The notes beneath the pieces are model-generated. The model ran no database searches, was not told where the DNA came from, and saw nothing but the letters and a program-made list of their open reading frames with translations. Made by a program: the position numbers and the translations under genes. From NCBI RefSeq assembly GCF_002994745.2, contig NC_037089.1, positions 80,438,347-80,502,346 of the forward strand: 64,000 nt of DNA. Direction: 5' to 3'. Every line of letters starts with the position of its first letter. Position 1 is the first letter of the stretch. Below are positions 32,475 through 44,451 of the stretch, piece by piece. The stretch is from Rosa chinensis. Lineage: Eukaryota > Streptophyta > Magnoliopsida > Rosales > Rosaceae.

Positions 32475-33808
32475 TGTTTGGTTATGTTCAGCAAGAAATC
32501 CTAAACAAATATGTCATTTCATCAATGAGAACGTAATGAAGATTTCGTATATGATTGAAATTTCATCAAGAACTTGTCGGAGGGATCACAAGAAAGACTC
32601 AAAGAGAATTTAAAATTTACAGTAAGTTGAAACCATTAATTGCTGGTCCAATTTTCTTCATAAACAAGGTCTGGCAACAAATCACATGGAAAATAATTGC
32701 AGTATTCCATAGGTAATCAATAATTGTTACCAGCAGAACATTGAATGATAAACAGGTATTGAAAAAGGAGTCATAATCAAGAATCCAGAGGAAGACAGAT
32801 CAAAATATTAGATTACAGAAGTACAAGCATTACATTTATAGGGACTAATAAGATCCCTAATTTTCCTTGAGAAAGAAACAACAGATTTAACATGAAAAAT
32901 AAGTCGAAATTCGAAACTCAAAAGGATGTGATTTTTGTTCAGATTGCATACTTTGTTCTTGCTTTTTCTGGGACCAAACTTTTGGAGCCAATTGTCAGGA
33001 GAAACAGACTCTTCTGAAACTAATGATTCAGAATTTGTATACTCGGTATTTAAATTATGGTTTGTAGACGTGGTCAATTTCTGAGATGGCAAAATCAGTT
33101 CGGCTAAGATAAGCGCCAATGCAGTTGGGCTTTGTCCGTCACGTGGGCCCATAGCCCCATGATACTTGTTGTTTGTTTGTTTTTTTTTTTTTTTTTTTTT
33201 TGGTACTAATAATTGGCGGTGATGGGAAACTTTTTTACTCACACCACGGAAAAAAAGATTTCAACCGCAGAGCGAGGAGTTAATGAGTTATATATTCTTA
33301 ACCACTAAAGTTACATTTCTCCAACAGAACGCGGGAACTTTCTTGTTAATGAAGCTAAGCGATAACTTCACATGTAAAAATGGTAAACATCCAAGTTTGC
33401 AACGTGGAACTGGGGAACTTTGGCGTAGAGATGATGTGAGAAACCAATTTGGCATTCTGGATGTTAACAACAATACTCTAAATTGATATGTGCATTAGTT
33501 TGATATACAATCGCCCTCCATGATACATGCTTCTGTGCACTTCTTGAAATGAAAATTTTCAGCAGCATAAATATGAACACTCCGGTATGTCACGTCATTC
33601 CCAGTCCCCAGGGAGAAAAAACACCTCAAAGAACATGTGAAGATATCTCGTGTTATCAAATGAACACTCGCACAACAATTTCACTCCTATGTGCATTTAC
33701 ATGCTTTGCAATCCTCTCTAATGCAATTGCATAAATTACTGATGATTTCAGTGGCTTTTTCTATTGTGTCAGCAGAACTTCATTAGCCATCTACCATAAA
33801 AAGCATTT
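32475..33808. other. Promoter/leader of the SPIRAL1-like gene and 3' side of the esterase gene
   Basis: AT-rich DNA with a poly-T run at about 33180-33201. The right part is the probable 3' UTR of the minus-strand hydrolase. No extra gene was seen. Confidence 0.5.
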
Positions 33809-36757
33809 CTACGGTGAAGAAATCTTTGAGATCTCTACCAATAACTTGTGCAGTGCTTGAGGCTTTGAGAAGAAAGGTGAGTGATCAGCGCCTTTTAACC
33901 GCAGAACCTGTTCAGGGGGGCTTGCATTTATCATGCTCTCTTGGACTGTGACGGGTATGGCATTGTCTTCTAATGTTTCTATATAAAACCGCCTAACTGA
34001 TCCATATTTCGAATCAGAAAGTGAAACTTTCTCCAGGACTGGGGCAAATGGAATCGGTCTCATTGAAACAGATGCCAATGCAACATCCTAGATTGGAAGA
34101 AGCAAAACATAAGTGAGTGGAACTGATTAGGGAAATGGAGCAACCAGCATACATGCACGCATGCGTAGTCCAAAATGGATTAGAAGGACCTCGAACTTTT
34201 ATTTGTATGTTGCAAAACAAAATTGTGCATACCTTGGAAGGACTTTGGTTGAATAACAAATCCTTCAACATTGATTTATCTAGATCAATAGCAGTTGGAG
34301 GCTGATTATTCCCATTTGCATACAAAAATATCTGAGCCTGTCGCATAAGATCATCTGAAGTTGCCTGCAATAATGCTAAGCATTAGTCATTCAATCAATC
34401 TATATAGAAACATTCCGGGATTATTATGATAAGCACCCATAAAATCCCATCCCTTAATTCCCTCAGTCTTGGAAATGCAAGGATTAAGGTACCCTTATCA
34501 GCTCTACAAATAATTGAGCTGCACTTTCAATCCCAACAAAGGTTTTTCAACATTGCAACATTGCGCTTTCAATCCCAAAAAAAACAACAACAAAACTAAA
34601 CAAAACAAATTTGAAGAGAAAAAGGCCGAGAGAAAACCTGTTGGGAGAACGTATCAAGGGTGCTCTGTCCATTTTTCAACATTGCAGCAGCAAGAAAAAT
34701 GGCTTTCGCAACTTTAGATGGAAACAACTCCATTGCATACGATATGCACGCGCCACCAAAATCATGGCCCACCAAGATCACCTACATAATATAAAAACGA
34801 AGTTCAAAACAGAGAGGAAGTTATAAACTCAAGAATTACAGTAGCTTCTGTACCAAATATAGCTCATATGTAAACCCAACATACTTGGACAGATGATTCT
34901 GAAATGCTACGTGCAACAATAAGCTAACAGTTATCTGACCATTATCTGTTGACAAAATATACACTCTGATGCAGAGACAGCTCTGGTAAGTAGGTCTACA
35001 AAACAGCAGGACCCCTTTCAAATATAGCTTAGATACCCCTGTGCTTCAGTTTCATCATATCAGTTTGTCCCATTATCATTTTTTTTTTCTATTTTCTTTT
35101 ATGTGTGACTCGAGCAACCCAAAAGAGAGGATCTCAAATTCATAAACTTGACTCATGATAGGCATGCTTTAATTATCAACAATTTGAACACATGGTCAAA
35201 GATAGCAATGAATATTAAGCAGTACAACATCTTGATTTCACCAAAACTCTCGAGAGGCCAAGGTAAGAAAACCAAGCTAAAACAGCAGCACATATACATA
35301 TTGAAATGCGATTAGGGACGAGAAAGTTGATCGGAAGACAATTCAATTTACCTTTTTTCCATCAGGAAGCTTTTCAAGAAAATCAGTAAGAGGCTTCACA
35401 TATTCTGAAAGACTTGCAATGGTGTTTGTATCAGATGAATGAATTCCAGAACCAGTTAAGTCTATGGCATTAACTTTATAACCACTCTCTTCTAGAAGTG
35501 CAATGGTTTTATACCAACACCAAGCACCAAACCCGCCTCCATGTACAAGAACAAAGTGGTTGGTCTCAAGATCATCAATCTTTACATCCTATCAAAACAC
35601 AAACAAAAAAATATTAGGAGCCAGTTAAACACATTCCTCCAAATGTTAGTGAAACGGACCACAGTTAAACAATCTCAACAGAGGAATTGAACACAACAAC
35701 AAAAGGTGCACCACCCTGATTGGCAAATCAAATTGATCCTTTTTGGATTTCTAATTCTCTTTAATAAGTCCATGTTCATGTTAAAAGATATACTCTCTAA
35801 TAATTTTAAGCCAAATTTATGACTGGACCCTGTCATAGTAACAATAAGCTTAAAACCACGAGTTCCTCACATCAAAATAAAAATCAGCACGCCTAACTAA
35901 ATGATAAGTAATGCAAAAATTTAGTTAAAGCAAAATTCCATTTTCCTTTGCATATACAAATGCATACACACAAATCGAGGACTACACAGAAACAGACATC
36001 CATGTGTCTGTACACGTGTATGAAGAGATAGCACAATCTAATCACAAATGAAAATTACCGTCCTGGTTATAGATAACTACTCTGAAAGCAAAGTTTCAAC
36101 CTTTTAAGCCATCATTTATTTCTTCCCAACAACAAAAGAACCCAAATTTTTCAAAAACCATAATGACCCAACTAGATTACAAACCTCATTACAAAACTCC
36201 ATAACCACTCAAAATCCCTCAATCACGAAAATGACGTACTACAATACAAACTCATCAATTCCATAATCAAAAGCTACATCCCAAAAAACCCAAAAATAGA
36301 GCCCAACAAAACTACATACACAACGACACAAAATCCAAATGTTAAGTTGGTGTTACCCAAAATTAGCTAAAACCCTATAAACCCTCACCTGGTTCACAAG
36401 CTGGTGCGGCTGGAGCAGCGGGTCGGTTAAGGACCGAGCCCGAGTGCTGGAGCTACGTGGCAAGACGTTGCTGTTGCCCTTCTTGGAGCTGGAGTTGTTA
36501 TTATTGGGGTAGCGCAGGGATGTGGAGCGATCAAACGGCAAAGAACCGCCGCCGTTTTGCTGGTGCTGCTGGAAGAGGATCGCGGCGGCGAGAGCCTGTT
36601 CTTGGAGGAGAGCGTCATCCGGGTTTTGTTTGCGGGAGGATCGGATCCGGGTCCAGCGGGTGCTGGAGTTGGGTACGGGCGGCGGGTTCGGGAGGCGCTT
36701 AATGGGCTTTTTCTTGAGGGGGGGTTTGGGGGCAAGGATGGCGCAGAGGTTGCCCAT
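33809..36757 (-). CDS. MES11-like methylesterase (alpha/beta hydrolase), plastid-type N-terminus
   Basis: Five exons in phase: 36389-36757, 35352-35588, 34638-34781, 34233-34364 and 33809-34087. Total 1161 nt, 386 residues, the usual size for the MES11/13 branch. The first 123 residues are a basic, Ser/Pro/Asn-rich extension (MGNLCAILAPKPPLKKKPIK...) found in that branch and often annotated as chloroplast-targeting. MGN at the start could instead be a myristoylation signal. The core has VLVHGGGFGAWCWYK (oxyanion region), the elbow VILVGHDFGG and the C-terminal GADHSPFFSKP with the catalytic His. The nucleophile position holds Asp (GHDFGG) where active MES enzymes have Ser. Relatives cleave methyl esters of hormones such as IAA, JA or SA; activity here is uncertain. 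Confidence 0.9.
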
Positions 36758-37339
36758 TTGGGTTTAGTGGTGGTGGTGCATGGAGAGAGAGAGAGGGAGT
36801 GAAAGGTTGAGACTTTGGAGAGAGGAGGGGTAAAAAGTGAAGGTGGTGAAGTGTTGAAGAGGAAAAGAGAGAGAGAGGTGGTGGCAAGTTGGAAGAGCAG
36901 GGTGGAGAAGGTGGAGAAAGAAAAAGAGGGAGGTGTGAGTGAGTTGGGTGAATGGGGGCGTTGAGACTTGAGACTTTGAAAAGTTGAAACTTTGAAACGT
37001 ATATATAGAGTTAGAGAAGGGTGGTGTGGAAAATGGTAACTACTTTTTCTTTTGGTCAGAAAATGGAAACTACCATGGGCTTTCTACTTTGGAGTTTGGG
37101 TAAACATTCTTTGTTTTTTTATTAACTCAAAAAAAAAATTTATTTCTAAATATTTCAAACTTGATATATATATAAAATGTTCAGCTCATCAGTTATTGAC
37201 TAAGAAAATAATGTTCAACCACCCTTGGATGTAAATCCAATGACAGAAAGAATTATTATTAAGTTGAGGTGTTTTGTTTTCCACCCTTGGATGTAAATCT
37301 AAGAGTTATTGAGCATAAATTCTTGGGTCAGCAACTGAC
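36758..37339 (-). other. Promoter and GA-rich 5' leader of the methylesterase-like gene
   Basis: Purine-rich GAGAGA runs just upstream of the ATG (36780-36900) are probable leader. Further up, a 19-bp sequence CCACCCTTGGATGTAAATC occurs twice (about 37219 and 37281). Confidence 0.5.
37000..37009 (-). promoter_or_regulatory. TATA box candidate for the methylesterase-like gene
   Basis: The minus strand reads CTATATATAC about 245 bp before the ATG, followed by a CT-rich leader on the coding strand. Position and composition fit a plant core promoter. Confidence 0.5.
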
Positions 37340-37495
37340 CAGGTGAACACTACTATGATATATATATATATATATATATATCATATATTTATGTCTATCT
37401 TAGTCGATTTACTACCCCTATGGTGACTCGAACTCAGGACTTGGATCTTAGGTAGTGGGTGCTCTAACTACTGAGCTAACACCACTTCGTCCAGC
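37340..37495 (-). mobile_element. tRNA-derived SINE-like element
   Basis: On the minus strand, TTAGCTCAGTAGTTAGAGC (A-box like) is followed after about 30 bp by GAGTTCGAGTC (B-box like), then a short body and a TA-rich tail (37355-37382). This is the arrangement of plant tRNA-derived SINEs. I could not find a convincing target duplication, so the ends are approximate. Confidence 0.5.
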
Positions 37496-37499
37496 TCTA

Positions 37500-38239
37500 G
37501 TCATCGTGAAAAGTTGGAATCTACCGGTTTATAACAAAAGTAAAAGCTATTAAATATAATTTTAACTATATTTCTTTATTCTAATACTAGTCTCTTAACA
37601 TGTGCTCCGCACATGTCAATTGGCTTTTATTTGTTTTTTTTTTTAATTAAAAAAGTTACTGTATTTCTCTCCTAATTTTAGGGAAGTTTCTCCTTTTTTC
37701 ATGGGAGGTATTGCAATTTTTTTCAAATGTGATATAGTTGATTGACTATCTTATGCTCATATAAAAATAATTTGTTTATTAATATTTATAGTATGTGAGG
37801 GCATTTACGGTAGTTCAAAAATTTAACCATTCTCTTAAGAATTGGCTTAATTATATAAGATGTATGTCTTTTTAAGTTATTTATTCGAAAAATCTAATTT
37901 TAAATGCAGAAAAAATGGGTGTGCATTTAGGGATGTGTGGATAAAAAATTTCTTAACTAAACTACAACAACAATAAAAAAGAAATACAAGGGATCGAAGT
38001 AAACTTGGAGAGACCGTACAACATTAGTGAAAATAAATGTGGGAAGACTCGTTTGGTCTCAATCAATACGACATGAGCGAAAGTGAAAATTAAAATAATT
38101 CATTGGGTATCGATTACAGAAATCAAAAATAAATTGTGAAACTAAATCCATCCAAACTAAAATTGAGAAGTAGTTTTTGGTTCACTCACATAATAAATGG
38201 GTGGAACAAAATTGCAAGCAATATTAACTACTCAAGAAC
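37500..38239. other. AT-rich intergenic DNA
   Basis: I see no gene or recognisable element here. Confidence 0.5.
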
Positions 38240-38250
38240 ATGTATTTATA

Positions 38251-38493
38251 ACCACGTGGTGTGGTGTGTTGGTCGAATGGCCTAGTCTGGAACCCCCAGG
38301 TCTAGCGTTCGAATCCCAGCTCCATCCCGTGGCTAGCAGATTTGAGGGACCCTTTGGGTTCGTGCGTCTGCGGTGCAGTGGATTACTCTGGCTTTGCCAG
38401 GCTTTCGCCGCAATGTCGGTGCAGGTGTCCTGGCGCTGGGATACCACTGCATGGGTGTGTGAGTTACTAACAACTAACCCGATCAAAAAAAAA
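38251..38493 (+). mobile_element. SINE with 11-bp target duplication
   Basis: A 243-bp insertion is flanked by identical ATGTATTTATA copies (38240-38250 and 38494-38504). It starts with a tRNA-like head (GTTGGTCGAATGGCC A-box like and GCGTTCGAATCCC B box), has a GC-rich body foreign to the AT-rich surroundings, and ends in an A-run directly before the right duplication. Target-primed insertion by LINE machinery is the usual source. Family name unknown. Confidence 0.88.
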
Positions 38494-38504
38494 ATGTATT
38501 TATA

Positions 38505-41500
38505 GTTTTTTTTTTCTTTTCTAATTTGTAGAAATAGATGGTTAATTTCAGAACATTTAGTTTTCATGCAATCCAGATTGATGGGGTTAACTTAATTAAC
38601 AAATGGTAGAGATTGTAGTTGTCTAACTTGTTTATTGCACCAGAAATCCCCACCCTAAACTCTCCCTAGGAAGTGCCTCACAACGTACCCATCCTCACCA
38701 TAACGTGGAAGCCAGTAACTCGAAGCATCATTTTTAAGTTAATTTAAAACTTCAGTTATCTCACTTATCTGTAAAACCCTCTAATTAGTTTCTGGAATAT
38801 TAAAGAAATGATATAGCTATACCTAGCTAGTTAAGGAAACGAATCTAGCTAATAAACTAGGTAATTATTATTGTTTTTCCTAACATAACACCAGTAGTTA
38901 ACGTTCATGTGGAGAATCAGAAGCCTAGCTATAGACAAGTAAATTCCAATTAATGGACTTTGCTATTGGCCTCTCTATATTTAGGGCTCTCGCTACTTAT
39001 ACAACTCTGAAGAATATTTGGTACTAAAATTTAAGAGATGGTACTATGAATAGATAGATATAGGTAGCAATACTTATCGACTTAAACCTAATTACTTAAA
39101 CAGCATGCACGCAGGACGGCGATGTCTTAGGAAAACGACCAGTCTTGGCATTTCCGGTGAGCATTTAACTCCACCTGTCAACAAAGATCGGTGCTTAATT
39201 AATTTTAGTTAGCTGCGAATCTAGCAAGTTCAGTATGCAATGACCAGCAATTCCTTTTATGACAACAGCGATTAAATTAGGTTTCCTATCTATAATATAT
39301 ATGTTGACTTCTGCCAATTATTTCAACATGGATCAGTTAAGGTTTAGGGTTTAGGGGCTTTGTCGAAACCTTGAAGGCAGGCAGAAGAGAGTCAAGAGAC
39401 ATTACTATCTGCGGGACTAGTCTATGAATAAGACAGTAAGTTCTCCTAGCTACGTACTCTACTTTACCACAGATAGCTTGTCAATTAAACTTAATTAGTC
39501 ACTTGATGAGCAATTGAAAAAGGTATGGTTTTTATGGAAAATATAGATGAATATTGGTAATTATAACGATCGCATTGACTTCATGATAACAACTTCTGAG
39601 TACTGAGAATGAGAAAAATGACAACAGGAAGGGGGAGGAGAGGGATGGATGGGAAGGATGTTATAAATGTACGGTAACTTTCTAGCTAGTCTAGCACAAG
39701 AGCATGCAGCAAATTATTACGACGAACTTTGATTTCTATTCCCTAGCTAGCTAGTTTTTTTTTTCTTTCTTTCTTTTGGCCAAATTACCTAATCATTTCT
39801 GGTGTGTTTAAACGTTACCTACCACATTTTAGAGTTAGGATGAGGACTTTTCATCAATTACCTATTACCTATTAATGTTGAACGTGAATGAGATCTCACG
39901 TTCGAATCTATTCTCTCCAACTTATATATAAACCAATAAAAGAGATGGAGTTTAATTTGCATTTCAAACATATATTTTTTGTGTTAATTAATTATATATA
40001 TTCAATTTCCAGAAATTTATTAACTCGATCATCTCATTAATCATAAAGAAGGAATTGAAGATATTGTATTCTTTTATTGTTGTCAGTTGTTAGATGAGTA
40101 GCATCATTGCTTGGTTTGTTATAAATTAAATGAAAGTTGTTCTTTTTGGTCTGATATATAAATGAAGTGGGTTGGATCCTGAATTCATTTGAATATCGTC
40201 CTGCAATATGCAATCTGCAATACTACAGTACTACTTGTGTTTCTTTTCCTCTCTTTTTTAAGCAAGGAAGGCATGAGGTGGTCGAAAGTATTGATTGCAG
40301 ATCGATTTCATATATAAATGTCCCAACTGTTTGCATATGATCTAGCCCTATTCAATTCATCCATCTCTCAGTAGTCAGTACTCGTCCTTGCCAACCCCAG
40401 TTGATTATTTCTTTTATATAGAAATTTAATTACTTTCACTTTGTGAAATATGAAAGCACGGTATGATTGATGGGTAAGCTTGTCCACGATTCATATAAAT
40501 TCTGGACCACTTCTTCTTCTTTAGTTCTTTTTGATTCCGTTGGGGCTTTTTGCAACTGGAGAGAATGATGCCTTGTGCTTAGCAAAGCATAGTTACTTAC
40601 TAGCTACCTAGCCAGCTTCACTCCGCAGATCGATGACGAGAATATTTTATATGTATAGGCAGTACTAATCAAGCTAAATCTGGACAATTATATGTTGAAA
40701 GGTTAAGCATGAAGGATATGATCATGCTATATATGAATGCATATTATATGCACAGGATCATAGTAATCTTGAGCACGCTTGAACTTTAAGAGTTTGAGCA
40801 ACCAATGATGTACTCATGAACATATCTAGGTTTAGCAGGTTTCTTGGTATGATCATCCTCCAATTCACTAGTGCCTTTTGCTCTTAACTTATATCTTGAA
40901 TACTAAGCATCTGTTTGACCTGTGGTCCAAAATTGCTAGCTACGATCGATCCACCGTCATATTAGAAAAAGTTGGACCATGTTTGCATTTGAGGCATCAA
41001 TAACAATCATCATTCCAAGTTTGCATCTCAAGAAGTGGGCTAGCAGTGGAAATGTACTTTCACAATCATATCATGATCATCCATGATTAAGTTATCTTTC
41101 TAGTAGTCTAATTAACTAGGCAAGCTCGATCATTCGGTTAGTTTTCTTGTTTTACTATTTGCTATATATCCCTAGCTTGAACCATATAGGACATAGATTG
41201 CATAAGCTTGGATCGATGGAGGCTAGGTATAGGTCAAATTGGCGTATAGACATATTCTCAACCGCCTTTTCAATCGGAAGAAATATTATTGGATAATACT
41301 ATTTCATCTTTTTGTTGTCCTTCAACTTGATTGACCTTTTTTTGTCATTGAAAGGCTCTCATTGGTCATGTTTGTTCAAAATTAATGTTTTTACTTGATT
41401 GACCTTCACATGTTAGACACGTGATTTTTTACTTAAGCTGCCACTTGACATTTCTAAGCTGCCGTTAGAGTCAATAGTAGTTTTTTTTTCTTCGAAATAC

Positions 41501-41534
41501 AAAAAAAATTACAAAATAGAACCCCCAACACAAC
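38505..41534. other. Long AT-rich intergenic region
   Basis: About 3 kb with many short TA and CTAGCTAG-type motifs but no coding frame, tRNA or terminal repeats that I could identify. I looked for common conserved miRNA core sequences and saw none. Confidence 0.5.
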
Positions 41535-43430
41535 CTAAACTAAGAATTTAAAAAAGAAAACATGATTAGCAGACAGAGGAAGAGACGTTGCTCCAAACTT
41601 AAGAAGCTTAGAATCTCCTTCTACCTCCAGGTTAAGAAATCCATGAATAGCTGCAGCATGCAGACCTGATCGTAAAGCTAGCGCTTCACTAAGAAGAACA
41701 TCATTACAACCCAAATTGTTTGGAGCTGCTAACACCGGATTACCATTTGTATTTCTAAACAAACCACCACTGCTATTATTATGAAGAACGAAACCATTAA
41801 AATTTAATTTGAAAGAACCTCGGTTCGGAGGCTTCCATCTAATAATTTCTTTAGAAGCATGTTTCTGAGGGGGGTTTAGGATTACATCTAGTAATTAAAA
41901 TCAGTAAACATGGTTAAAGCTGCATAAAATATTTGAATAGGTAAGGACAATTTACCTCTAAAAATAGCATCATTTCTAGCTTTCCACAAACGATAAGCAG
42001 TAATAAGAGCAATGAAAAAGGAATCATCTTTGAGAGAAGATAAATGATCCAGCCAGTCAACAAAACAGTAATGCCAATCCTCAAAAGAGAAAGAAGGAAA
42101 ACTTCTTTGCCAAACCTGTCTAGTAAAAGAGCAATGAAAGAAAAGATGATCTAGTGTTTCAATATCAGAGTGACAAAACTGACCAAATCTATCATAATTA
42201 GAAAAAAAATCTTATATCTAGTAAGAGCAAGTCCACCCGTAGTCAAGAAATGTCAAGGTCGAAAAGTTAAGGTGTCGACCAGTCAAGAAACTGTTCACTG
42301 CTACTGGACATGGGTTTCCACCCGTTCTGTTTCTTGACCAGTCAGTTTTACTGTTCATTGATTTTTTTTTTTAATATTTATTATTATTATTATTATTATT
42401 ATTTTATAATTGGAAAATTGAAATAGATTTGATGTAAAAAGATGGTAATAATGGAGATTTATGGATAATTACTATCATAATTCTGATTGTTATAGCTTTT
42501 CGAATTGATTTTATTTTTGAAACGAACTTTATTTAGGGGGGTCTCAAAAATTGACTTTTTATACATACATAATTTGAAAAAAACTTCATTCATGAAAGTT
42601 ATAGAGATAGTCTATACGAGTTCGTGCATGTATGGAACGCAAAAATCGGAGTTAGTATGAATTAGATATGAATTTTTGAAAATTTTCTATAAATTACAAA
42701 AATTTCTAGTCCTTTTTCATAAGGACATATTTTTCCTATTTTCTTCACTTTCACCCCTGAAACTCTCTCTTCTCTCTCCTCCGCATCTCCTCAGACCCGC
42801 CAGGTCGCGACCGACCCAACCCGAGTTTTCGGGCGCCATCCTGTGTCCTCCGGCCGCGGACCCGGGCCATACGGACTCACCTCGGCTCGCTCGTCCTTCC
42901 CACGATGGTGCCTCACCTCACCACGCAACCCAGAAGGAGATCGAAGGCCTACCATAGCGGTGCGACATGACCCGACCGAAATTCCAGTTTTCCGGCATCC
43001 TCTCTGGGACTAGGGTAGACGCGGTCTGCTCGCTGGCGCTTCCTCATTCGTCCGTGTCCTCCACACTTCCTCTCCTCCTCGTCTCTCTCTGCGTGTCCGT
43101 GGCTGACGTCAGCTCGGCGAGCCTGGTCAGGAAATATGTCAAGGCTTTGCTTTTTTTCTTGGCCTCGGTCAAGGAAAGCCAAACCTTGGCTAGGCAAGAT
43201 TGGGCCGGTGGAGGGATGATTTTCCCCTTGACCGGTCAACACATCATCAATCCTTACTGGTGCCCGGTCAAAACTACACCGGTGAACTTGGCCTAAGTAA
43301 CCTTTGCCTGAAGTTGTTTTGATTTTGGGAGGAATAATAACTTTCCACATTTTCAACAATAGCCCAACTTTAGAATGTTGAGAAAGCAAGTGAGAAGCAG
43401 AGTGTGTGGATAGTAGCTAGAGTCCAAAGG
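41535..43430 (-). pseudogene. LINE ORF2 tail: zf-RVT plus RNase H fragment, interrupted
   Basis: Read on the minus strand, about 43297-43430 encodes WKVIIPPKIK, the start of a reverse-transcriptase zinc-binding domain. After a TIR element (42225-43293), the domain resumes with FCHSDIETLDHLFFHCSF (C...H...C ligands) and continues open to about 41950. Stops and frame changes follow. A plant non-LTR RNase H domain then begins, RWKPPNRGSFKLNFNG (about 41845), and runs through EALALRSGLHAAAI and VEGDSKLL to a premature end at 41535. The RT core is absent, so this is a 5'-truncated, dead LINE copy or a decayed LINE-derived gene. Confidence 0.78.
42225..43293. mobile_element. TIR DNA transposon (PIF/Harbinger-like) inside the LINE fragment
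   Basis: The left end GAGCAAGTCCACCCG and the complement of the right end, GGCCAAGTTCACCGG, match at 11 of 15 bases. Both ends abut TAA (42222-42224 and 43294-43296), the 3-bp duplication typical of PIF/Harbinger. Removing the element brings the two halves of the zinc-binding domain together. The 1069-bp interior has an ATT microsatellite (about 42373-42402), and its right half (42750-43270) is strikingly GC-rich. No transposase is seen, so it is non-autonomous. Confidence 0.65.
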
Positions 43431-43640
43431 ACATGGGTGGGCAAGCAATTTGACGCAGGGGACGTAGTAAAAGAAAAACTTATGTTAAGTGGACCATTCA
43501 TTCATCAAAATATCTTTGCTATATGGATCAATACCTTACATGAATATATATAAGTAGCTGGGCCGGGTCTGGTTTGATTTTGATTACTAAAAATGTGGTC
43601 GTACTCGTCTTTGAAATCTTCAAAGCCTACCGATAAATCC
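43431..43640 (+). other. Probable promoter of the FCP1-like gene
   Basis: Just upstream of the CT-rich leader at about 43640-43754. An AT-rich stretch ATGAATATATATAAG (about 43539-43553) could serve as TATA. Confidence 0.4.
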
Positions 43641-43754
43641 GCCCCCACATCCTGTTCTGTCTCTCCCTCTCTTTCTCGCTAACTCAAAGAAAGGTCACAA
43701 ACGTCTGTTTCTTCTTCTGCTTCCTTCATTCTCAGCGAAGCTGGAACTCCAAAG

Positions 43755-44341
43755 GTCAATACTTTCTATCTCTCTGTCTCCAAAATCTGACAAGGTTTAA
43801 TCCAATACAACTATTCTGGTTCTTCATGCACTACCTTAGATTTTCTTTGTTTCAAATCATTGTTATATTGGTGGGTTCTTGTTTGCTGGGAAAACAAAGC
43901 TTGAATTTTTTTACTGTTTTATTGAGAGCCCATCTGGTTAATTTGGTTTGGCGTGATGGGATTCATTTGGAAACTCTATTACTCTGTGGGAAAAAATTTG
44001 GCCTGAAAAGATGGGATTTTGAGTTGCTTAGAGCTGGTAGTTTGAGAAAAGTAGAGAACTTGGACTAGAATGTTAGCTAATTGGACCTAAGTTGAGTTTT
44101 TGTAGCTTAAATGTTGACCGGGTAAAGAGTTCAGTTGGAGTAATTGCATGATTTCACCCATGTGTGGGTGTTCGAATTCGACACTAATGTAGTGGTTGTT
44201 TCGTTTCTTTTATTTATTTGAGTACTTTTGCATGGTGCATATCATGACTGGTAAAGTAGTGTTTTGAACCAGAAATGAGTTTTTCTTGTCATTTTGGGTA
44301 ATAGCTCATGTTTGGTCCCTACTGTCGAAAACTTGTTGCAG
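43755..44341 (+). other. 5' UTR intron of the FCP1-like gene (inferred)
   Basis: CCAAAG|GTCAAT at 43754/43755 and TTGTTGCAG|GCGATT at 44341/44342 are good donor and acceptor sites around an intronic-looking, T-rich stretch. The leader exon before it is CT-rich. Inferred from splice motifs only. Confidence 0.55.
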
Positions 44342-44358
44342 GCGATTAAGAAGAGGGA

Positions 44359-44451
44359 ATGATAGAGGATGCTCTAAACGATTTGGAAACTGACGTAGTT
44401 AGGCAGATAGTAGAAAACGATCTGTCCAAGAAGCTTATAGATTACATATGA
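44359..44451 (+). CDS. Upstream ORF of 30 codons overlapping the main start by ATGA
   Basis: The first ATG of the second leader exon opens a 30-residue frame (begins MIEDALNDLETDVVRQIV). Its TGA at 44449-44451 overlaps the ATG (44448) of the FCP1-like frame. The peptide looks protein-like and acidic/helical. Either it is a true uORF controlling reinitiation, or the annotated gene start differs through a frameshift or alternative splice that joins the two frames. Confidence 0.5.
   Translation: MIEDALNDLETDVVRQIVENDLSKKLIDYI

Noticed and set aside
37427..37490. Functional tRNA gene on the minus strand
   Set aside because: A and B boxes are present but the acceptor and anticodon stems do not pair; read as a SINE head.
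38505..41534. Possible microRNA precursor in the long spacer
   Set aside because: No conserved miRNA core was found by eye; fold prediction would be needed.
42676..43389. GC-rich open frames in both strands as a host gene
   Set aside because: They lie inside a TIR element and run across its ends; at most a captured fragment.
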